Positions 1 to 4,431 of a stretch of 7,245 nucleotides of DNA are shown one piece after another. A program made the translations under genes and the position numbers. The stretch's first letter is position 1; each line of letters opens with the position of its first letter. The notes beneath the pieces are model-generated. The model was not told the DNA's origin. It worked only from the letters and a program-made list of their open reading frames with translations, and did not search any database. Location of the stretch: the NCBI GenBank assembly GCA_003158355.1, contig PMIV01000256.1, forward strand, positions 7,562 to 14,806, written 5' to 3'. This stretch comes from Anaerolineaceae bacterium (GTDB taxonomy: Bacteria > Chloroflexota > Anaerolineae > Anaerolineales > Anaerolineaceae).

Positions 1-59
1 AAGATCAATGGAGTTGCGATACGTAATGTTGCATTTAGAAAACCGACAATAAAGTCCAT
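1..59 (-). CDS. Second ABC importer permease subunit, N-terminal 19 codons only (BPD_transp_2, YufQ/NupC-like)
   Basis: Only the start of this gene is in the window; the rest runs off the left edge. The visible protein begins MDFIVGFLNATLRIATPLI, a short hydrophilic start leading into a hydrophobic helix. This is how the second permease of BMP-type nucleoside importers usually begins. Its ATG directly abuts the TAG stop of the preceding permease (TAG then ATG, no bases between), and a GAGAGG Shine-Dalgarno site lies inside the end of that gene. This points to translational coupling. Identification rests mostly on position: in this transporter family the ATPase gene is followed by two permease genes. 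The sequence seen is too short to assign substrate. Confidence 0.75.
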   Translation of the reverse strand, partial: MDFIVGFLNATLRIATPLI

Positions 60-1112
60 CTAGCGCCTCTCTATCCGGTAATTTTGCAGAAGCAACATTC
101 CCAGGGTAACTAAAAGCAAGGTTGCCTGGACGATATCTCCCAGATAAACCGGCACACCTAAGGCAAGGCTGACTGTTTGCGAACCGGTACTGATCAAGCC
201 AATAAAGACGGCGGCCAGCGCGACACCCAGGGGATGTAATCCGCCCAACGTAGCTGCAATAATGCCTGTATAACCGTAGCTTGAAGAGAGCGCCTCGATC
301 AAATGAAAATGGATACCGGCAATCTCACCCATACCGGCCAAACCAGCAATGCCGCCGGTGACCAAAGCTGCTGTCAACATTGTGCGCGAGACGTTGATCC
401 CGGCGAAACGTGCGCCGGCAGCATTCGCACCTGAAGCCCGCATGCGCAGCCCTAACGGGGTTCGTTTGATGAGGAAATACACGATCACTACCACCAGCAA
501 CGCCATGATAAAGCCAAGATGCAGCCGTGATTTTGGGATCAAACGCACAAAATGTGCGGCTGCGCTGATATCTGGCGATTGTGGATACCCCGACTGCGGA
601 TTTCGCCAGTAATCATTCAACAAGTAACTGACAAAATACATAATGATCGAGTTCATTAATAGCGTGGTAACCACTTCATCGATCTTTAAATATACCTTCA
701 GTAAAGCAGGGATCAGCGCCCACAAAACACCTGCCAGAAAACCGCCGACGATCATCATGGGCAGGATCGCAATGGATGGAAGTTGGGGAAAGTTGATCCC
801 GATCCAAACCGCCGCGATCGCGCCGGCATACAATTGACCTTCTGCACCGATGTTGAAATATCCGGCGGTAAAGGCAAAGGTGACCGCAATACCCGTCAGG
901 ATCAATGGCGTGGATTTAACCAATACTTCCAATGCGGAGGATTGGCTCGATAACGGCACAATCAAAAAATTATAAAATGCAGCTAATGGGTTCGCTCCAG
1001 CAATGATCACAAAAATGGATGTGATCAAAAAGCTTAAGAGGATGGCAACGATCGGGATGAGGGTTCGCATCCAGACTGGAGCAGAAGCACGTACGATCTT
1101 ATACTTGAACAC
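60..1112 (-). CDS. ABC importer permease, BMP-type nucleoside/nucleobase system (BPD_transp_2, YufP/NupB-like)
   Basis: This is an integral inner-membrane subunit that should pair with the next permease to form the channel of a nucleoside-like ABC importer. The 350-residue protein has about nine hydrophobic segments, roughly at residues 17-39, 66-85, 90-107, 112-138, 147-165, 199-215, 244-262, 279-305 and 325-342. Family hallmarks are FNIGAEGQLYAGA (86-98), the DEVVTTLLMN stretch (145-154), and the cytoplasmic loop PLGLRMRASGANAAGARFAGI (219-239), which should contact the ATPase. The start is GTG, chosen because GGAGGA sits 6 bases upstream and there is no in-frame ATG until codon 15. It begins 25 bases after the ATPase stop and its stop touches the next start, so it is part of one operon. 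Family is confident; the transported compound is inferred from context. Confidence 0.93.
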   Translation of the reverse strand: MFKYKIVRASAPVWMRTLIPIVAILLSFLITSIFVIIAGANPLAAFYNFLIVPLSSQSSALEVLVKSTPLILTGIAVTFAFTAGYFNIGAEGQLYAGAIAAVWIGINFPQLPSIAILPMMIVGGFLAGVLWALIPALLKVYLKIDEVVTTLLMNSIIMYFVSYLLNDYWRNPQSGYPQSPDISAAAHFVRLIPKSRLHLGFIMALLVVVIVYFLIKRTPLGLRMRASGANAAGARFAGINVSRTMLTAALVTGGIAGLAGMGEIAGIHFHLIEALSSSYGYTGIIAATLGGLHPLGVALAAVFIGLISTGSQTVSLALGVPVYLGDIVQATLLLVTLGMLLLQNYRIERR

Positions 1113-1118
1113 GATGAT

Positions 1119-1124
1119 TCCTCC
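1119..1124 (-). promoter_or_regulatory. Ribosome binding site fixing a GTG start
   Basis: GGAGGA on the minus strand lies 6 bases before the GTG at 1112. The first in-frame ATG is 42 bases further on and lacks such a site, so the GTG is the likely start of the permease. Confidence 0.75.
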
Positions 1125-1137
1125 AGAGATAATGGAA

Positions 1138-2622
1138 TTAACAAGTCCCAGCCATCAGCAAACCCAACTTTTCAGCAGTGGCTTCCGAAACAGGAAGGAT
1201 TCCTCTAATGCAGCCTTCATAAATGACTGCGATGCGATCTGAAAGAGCCAGAACTTCATCGAGATCCTCGGAGAGTAAAAGCACCGCAGCACCCCGATTT
1301 CGTTCTTCCAAAAGTTTTTTACGAATATACTCAGTGGCACCCACATCCAAACCGCGCGTAGGCTGCGATGCAATAACTACTTTCGGGTTTCTCGAAAGAG
1401 CCCGCGCCATGACCACCTTTTGTATGTTTCCTCCCGAAAGTTTGCGCAAGGCATCTGTTGGAGAGGCTTTAATTTGAAAATCTGCGATCTTTTTTTCTGC
1501 GTCTTTGACGATTGCCTTTTGGTCCAGAAAACCATTATGGGTATATTTATCCAGGTCTTCCATGGCCAGATTCTCTGCCACAGTCAGATCGCCTATCATT
1601 CCTTCGTGGCGGTCTTCCGGGGTTCGTCCCACACCTGCTTTGGTGATCGTACTGGGAGAAGCATGGGTCAGATCCTGACCATCCATGAAAACTGACCCGC
1701 TGGTTGGAATCAATAAACCGGTCAGAACCTTGGTTAATTCAGATTGTCCATTCCCTGAAACACCAGCGATACCCAATATTTCCCCTCTATGCAGGGTAAA
1801 AGAGACTCCTTTTAATGTTTTTAACCCCTGATTACTCAAAGCATTAAGATCTTTGACCTCATAAATGGGTTTGCCAATTTTATGTTCAATCTGACGGCTA
1901 ATCCCGGAAGTATCCCTACCGACCATCATTTTTGCCAGGTCAACTTGCGTTGTTGCTGATTTTTTGACCGTGCCAGTGACCTGTCCATCACGCAAAACAG
2001 TAATTTGATCACAAACAGCCATTACTTCATTCAGTTTATGGCTGATAAAGATAACAGAAAGACCGGTTTTTACCAGTTTTAACAGCGATTCAAAAAGTGC
2101 GTCCACTTCTTGTGGCACCAGAACAGCAGTTGGTTCATCCATGATCAGGACCTTGGCATTACGATAGAGTGCTTTCAGGATCTCTACCCGCTGTCGTTCG
2201 CCGACAGAAAGATATTTCACCATTACTGATGGATCCACATGAATGCCAAATTTTTCTGAGGCAGCTTTTACTTTTGCTTCGATGTCTTTTTGTGAAACCA
2301 ATTGTGAATGTGTATATCCGAGAACAACGTTTTCGGCAACGGTTAAGGTTGGAACGAGGGTGAAATGCTGCGTAACCATTCCAATCCCGGCCTGGATGGC
2401 GTCTTTAGGTGAAAGGATTGACGTTTTTTGGCCATTCACCAGAATCTCACCAGAATCAGGCCGATAAAGTCCATAAAGAATGCGCATTAACGTGGTTTTT
2501 CCGGCACCATTTTCACCCAACAAAGCATGAATTTCTCCAGATTGAAGGGAAAAATGAATGTCTTTATTCGCCTGCAAGTTCCCGAAGTGCTTATTAATTC
2601 CAACCATTTCAATGGCGTACAT
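1138..2622 (-). CDS. ABC importer ATPase with two nucleotide-binding domains (YufO/NupA-like)
   Basis: This cytoplasmic ATPase energises the importer. The 494-residue protein holds two ABC domains in tandem. Domain 1 has a full Walker A (GENGAGKTT, 36-44), signature LSVGERQRVEI (138-148), Walker B VLIMDEPTAVL (158-168, catalytic E163) and switch H195. Domain 2 is degenerate: its Walker A is GVSGNGQSEL (287-296) with Q in place of the lysine. Its signature is LSGGNIQKV (395-403), its Walker B reads IASQPTRGLD (417-426) with Q420 in place of the catalytic glutamate, and the H-loop is SEDLDE. Such asymmetry is usual in the ribose/nucleoside ABC family, so it is not a defect: one site is expected to hydrolyse ATP. 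AAGGA lies 6 bases before the ATG. An intrinsic terminator separates it from the binding-protein gene upstream, and the permease follows after 25 bases. The pairing with a BMP lipoprotein favours nucleosides or nucleobases over sugars. Confidence 0.95.
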   Translation of the reverse strand: MYAIEMVGINKHFGNLQANKDIHFSLQSGEIHALLGENGAGKTTLMRILYGLYRPDSGEILVNGQKTSILSPKDAIQAGIGMVTQHFTLVPTLTVAENVVLGYTHSQLVSQKDIEAKVKAASEKFGIHVDPSVMVKYLSVGERQRVEILKALYRNAKVLIMDEPTAVLVPQEVDALFESLLKLVKTGLSVIFISHKLNEVMAVCDQITVLRDGQVTGTVKKSATTQVDLAKMMVGRDTSGISRQIEHKIGKPIYEVKDLNALSNQGLKTLKGVSFTLHRGEILGIAGVSGNGQSELTKVLTGLLIPTSGSVFMDGQDLTHASPSTITKAGVGRTPEDRHEGMIGDLTVAENLAMEDLDKYTHNGFLDQKAIVKDAEKKIADFQIKASPTDALRKLSGGNIQKVVMARALSRNPKVVIASQPTRGLDVGATEYIRKKLLEERNRGAAVLLLSEDLDEVLALSDRIAVIYEGCIRGILPVSEATAEKLGLLMAGTC

Positions 2623-2660
2623 AATCCATCCTTCCCCGTATTCAGTTTCTTGCGGAGTTT

Positions 2661-2696
2661 AAAAAAAGGGACGGCGGTTGAATTCTCCACCGTCCC
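2661..2696 (-). terminator. Intrinsic terminator after the BMP lipoprotein gene
   Basis: On the minus strand the arms GGGACGGTGG (2696-2687) and CCGCCGTCCC (2677-2668) pair over 10 bp, with one G-U pair, around a 9-base loop. Seven T residues follow directly (2667-2661). The stem begins 9 bases after the lipoprotein stop codon and the T tract ends 38 bases before the ATPase start. It probably lets only part of the transcription pass into the ATPase and permease genes, giving more binding protein than membrane complex. No separate promoter for the ATPase is visible in the short gap. Confidence 0.85.
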
Positions 2697-2705
2697 CTTC
2701 TTCTT

Positions 2706-3722
2706 CTAGTTGACTGCTGCTGGTTCAGCTTCGTTGATATCTACGCGGAAGGTACCGGCTTTAATTGCTGCTTCTTTGTCAGTGACTTTCTTCAAGACGT
2801 CAGCCGGGATAAGGCTGTCGTTGCCGTGGTACGGAGCAAGATAGGCGCCGCCCTTGGCGAACATGCTAAAGTCTTTGAGGTCCTGAGAAGTATAGGTACC
2901 GGCTTTTACCTGATTGATGAGGTATTCTACAGTTGGAGCCATATCCCAAACTGGTCCGGTGATGACTGTCTTGGGAGCCAGAGTATTCTGGTCTGCCATA
3001 TTACCAAAGGCATAGATGCCTTTTTCAGATGCTGCGTCAATGACGCCGTCGCGTTCAGCATAAAGAACATCAGCGCCGCCGTCGATCTGAGCCAATGCTG
3101 CTTCTTTTGCTGCTGCGGGATCATAGAAACTGTTGATAAAGCTTACCAATACTTTCACTTTGGGGTTGACTTCTTTGGCACCACCGATGAAAGCATTTAC
3201 CAAACGATCCACTTCCGGGATCGGCATGGCTGCCACAACACCGATCGTGTTTGATTTGGTGATGCCGCCGGCGATCATACCGCACAAGTAAGCGGGTTCC
3301 TGGATCCAGTTATCAAATACTGATAAATTGGTTCCAGTCGGGCCGTAGGAAGAGCCAAATGCAAATGCGATCTTCGGGAAATCGGCCGCAACTGCGCGGA
3401 CGGCTTCTTCATTACCAAATGCATCACCGATGATTAAATCGGGTTTTTGCTGTTCGGCCACCTGGCGCAAAATACGCTCCATATCACCGGAATAACCAAT
3501 ATTTTCGGTGTAGGTGTAATCGATTTTTCCGGCAGCTTTTTGAGCATTTAAAGCGTTGTGGATGGCGCCGTCCCATGATTCCTGAATGGGGGTCGCGAAT
3601 GCACCAAATACTTTTAATTTGCCGCTGCTTGCACCAGTAGTTCCGCCACTGGCGCAGCCAGCCAAAAGTGCTGCAACCATAAGTACTACAAATATTACTG
3701 GGATTACTGACTTTTTAAACAT
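2706..3722 (-). CDS. BMP/PnrA-family substrate-binding lipoprotein
   Basis: This is the extracytoplasmic binding protein that captures the ligand for the importer. The 338-residue protein begins with a lipoprotein signal: KK at 3-4, a hydrophobic core at 6-20 and lipobox LAGC with acylated C23. A low-complexity Gly/Ser/Thr linker (24-34) follows. The mature part has the two-lobed BMP fold, with QKPDLIIGDAFGNEEAV (92-108), PAYLCGMIAGGITKSNTIGVV (143-163), PIPEVDRLVNAFIGGAKEVNP (167-187) and GADVLYAERDG (216-226). Classical PnrA/TmpC proteins bind purine nucleosides. Here the usual Gly-rich AGGTG segment is replaced by AERDG, as I recall from another BMP subgroup, so the exact ligand is open. 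The ATG has AGAGGAG only 3 bases upstream, a slightly short spacing. The gene leads the operon and is followed by a terminator. Confidence 0.93.
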   Translation of the reverse strand: MFKKSVIPVIFVVLMVAALLAGCASGGTTGASSGKLKVFGAFATPIQESWDGAIHNALNAQKAAGKIDYTYTENIGYSGDMERILRQVAEQQKPDLIIGDAFGNEEAVRAVAADFPKIAFAFGSSYGPTGTNLSVFDNWIQEPAYLCGMIAGGITKSNTIGVVAAMPIPEVDRLVNAFIGGAKEVNPKVKVLVSFINSFYDPAAAKEAALAQIDGGADVLYAERDGVIDAASEKGIYAFGNMADQNTLAPKTVITGPVWDMAPTVEYLINQVKAGTYTSQDLKDFSMFAKGGAYLAPYHGNDSLIPADVLKKVTDKEAAIKAGTFRVDINEAEPAAVN

Positions 3723-3743
3723 ATTCTCCTCTTTTTAATTGTC

Positions 3744-3795
3744 GAAAGATGGTGATACAGATACCCAAATGTTTTATCTTTGACCATCTCCTTTC
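3744..3795 (-). promoter_or_regulatory. Imperfect hairpin in the 5' leader of the lipoprotein mRNA
   Basis: On the minus strand GAAA-gga-GATGGT (3795-3783) can pair with ACCATC-TTTC (3753-3744), leaving a 3-base bulge. AGATA (3779-3775) can pair with TATCT (3763-3759) inside the loop. The left arm contains AAAGGAG, a Shine-Dalgarno-like sequence with no usable gene behind it. The structure ends 21 bases before the lipoprotein start. Its stability and role are unproven; it could be an mRNA-stabilising or regulatory leader element. Confidence 0.3.
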
Positions 3796-3857
3796 ATAAA
3801 TAAATTAAATAAACCGAGAAAGATTAAAATCAATCTCAGGAATATCGCCTATTCTAT

Positions 3858-4164
3858 ATCAGGTTATATTAATTGGTTCATTTTTACCTGTACATAATTA
3901 CAATCTACCTTCAGGAAAGAGGATTGTTTTTTTTATCTTCAGTTAACAAACAGAAACGCTTCTATTTAAATGCAATGGCGAAGGCCACTGAAAAGAAATA
4001 ATGCCATATTCAATTGGATTGTTTATTTGTTAACGAGTTCTGAAGAGATAATTGATTATCCATGATTTTTCAATTTATTGGTCAAAATCAATGGAAATTT
4101 GGAAATATTCCCTCCATTAATCATCTCATTTATAACCTAAAAATGAAACTTAATCAGGTTAAAT
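3858..4164. repeat. Two dispersed copies of ATCAGGTTAwAT (3858-3869 and 4153-4164)
   Basis: The plus strand reads ATCAGGTTATAT at 3858 and ATCAGGTTAAAT at 4153, a match of 11 in 12. Each copy has a nearby inverted partner: ACCTG at 3886-3890 for the first and TAACCT at 4134-4139 for the second. The distal copy overlaps the -10 region of the candidate promoter. They could be regulator half-sites, but in such AT-rich DNA chance cannot be excluded. Confidence 0.25.
4047..4060. promoter_or_regulatory. 14-bp palindrome, possible operator
   Basis: The sequence GATAATTGATTATC has perfect 6-base arms around a TG centre. It lies about 100 bases downstream of the candidate promoter and 325 bases before the lipoprotein gene. 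A 14-bp dyad with a short centre suits a dimeric helix-turn-helix regulator, but no regulator gene is in the window and AT-rich DNA gives such dyads by chance. Confidence 0.25.
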
Positions 4165-4191
4165 ATATTATTTCTTGGGCATTTCTGTCAA
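4162..4191 (-). promoter_or_regulatory. Candidate sigma-70 promoter for the transporter operon
   Basis: On the minus strand a perfect -35 box TTGACA (4191-4186) is followed after 18 bases by TATATT (4167-4162), which matches TATAAT at five of six positions. Transcription would begin near 4155 and give a leader of about 430 bases before the lipoprotein gene. The -35 box and spacer lie inside the last codons of the amidohydrolase remnant. It is the best promoter match I found in this gap, though closer weak promoters remain possible. Confidence 0.4.
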
Positions 4192-4356
4192 CTGGTAACA
4201 GTCAACCAGATTGCCTCCAGCATCCAATTCCGTTGGGTCTTTCCCAGAAATTTTGGGGCTGATTTCAGCGATTTTGCCATCTTTGATCGCAAGATCCACT
4301 TTCTGCTTAATGTCATTTCTGAGAACACCATTACGAACGATCAGGTCATCGTCCAT
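4168..4356 (-). pseudogene. Amidohydrolase remnant, N-terminal 62 codons (cytosine deaminase/dihydropyrimidinase-like)
   Basis: The 62-residue frame starts MDDDLIVRNGVLRNDIKQKV and continues through DLAIKDGKIAEISPKISG and ELDAGGNLV. This is the typical N-terminal beta-sandwich of metal-dependent amidohydrolases, most like cytosine deaminase-type members. In intact family members AGGNLV is followed at once by PGFVDxHxH, whose histidines bind the active-site metal. Here it instead ends DCYQLTEMPKK and stops. The whole barrel, about 350 residues, and all metal ligands are missing, so it cannot be a working hydrolase. The other two frames beyond the break do not restore the family sequence, so a single frameshift does not explain it. 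A GGGGA Shine-Dalgarno-like site precedes the ATG. The gene lies between the enzyme and transporter genes, where a purine or pyrimidine hydrolase would make sense. Being a short functional peptide is possible but less likely. Confidence 0.65.
4186..4209. repeat. Short direct and inverted repeats at the break in the amidohydrolase remnant
   Basis: On the plus strand GTCAAC occurs at 4188-4193 and again at 4201-4206, 13 bases apart. CTGGT (4192-4196) and ACCAG (4205-4209) form an inverted repeat with an 8-base loop. The cluster covers the point where similarity to amidohydrolases ends and G+C content falls. It could mark a deletion or rearrangement junction, but the repeats are short. Confidence 0.35.
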
Positions 4357-4393
4357 AAATTTTCCCCACTAATAACCATTGCGAAATAATGAG

Positions 4394-4425
4394 AAACATG
4401 CCGGAAAAGTTGATCCGGCATGTTT
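4394..4425 (-). terminator. Hairpin terminator after the molybdenum subunit gene
   Basis: A perfect 12-bp inverted repeat, AAACATGCCGGA and TCCGGCATGTTT, surrounds an 8-base loop. It begins 6 bases after the stop codon of the catalytic subunit gene. On the minus strand the last bases of the stem supply GTTT and are followed by CTCATTATTT, so the T tract is interrupted. The stem is strong and the position is typical, so I call it an intrinsic terminator that probably ends the enzyme operon. The plus strand is also T-rich after the stem, so it could work in both directions. Confidence 0.7.
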
Positions 4426-4431
4426 GTTTCG

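Larger units (their letters stand above)
3723..4167. other. AT-rich gene-free stretch: leader region of the transporter operon
   Basis: No reading frame here looks like a gene on either strand. Three 60-base blocks counted by eye are 25-28% G+C (3781-3840, 3841-3900, 4021-4080), against about 50% in the adjoining remnant gene and 60% in part of the molybdenum subunit gene. The stretch holds the downstream side of a promoter match, a 14-bp palindrome, two copies of ATCAGGTTAwAT and a hairpin near the lipoprotein start. GTTAACAAA (3942-3950) and its inverted copy TTTGTTAAC (4026-4034) are also present. I looked for the conserved elements of a purine riboswitch and did not find them. It most likely acts as the promoter and operator region for the importer. 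Confidence 0.7.

Noticed and set aside
1138..1761. Second ABC domain as a damaged or pseudogenised domain because Walker A lacks Lys and Walker B lacks Glu
   Set aside because: The same substitutions are normal in the second domain of ribose/nucleoside-type ABC ATPases, and the frame is intact.
2826..3254. Plus-strand frame of 142 codons antisense to the lipoprotein gene
   Set aside because: Cys/Phe-rich shadow frame with no recognisable domain and no ribosome binding site.
3709..3789. 26-codon minus-strand frame starting at 3787-3789 and overlapping the lipoprotein start
   Set aside because: Its Shine-Dalgarno-like AAAGGAG touches the ATG with no spacer and the peptide has no recognisable features; noted only as part of a possible leader.
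3901..3934. Possible plus-strand terminator (CAATC...GATTG followed by eight T)
   Set aside because: The stem is only 5-6 pairs with poor inner pairing, and no plus-strand gene ends here.
3723..4167. Purine riboswitch upstream of the transporter
   Set aside because: I looked for the conserved junction and loop sequences of the purine aptamer and did not find them on the minus strand.
4062..4262. Plus-strand frame of 66 codons
   Set aside because: It runs antisense through the remnant gene and AT-rich gap, has no ribosome site and resembles no family I know.
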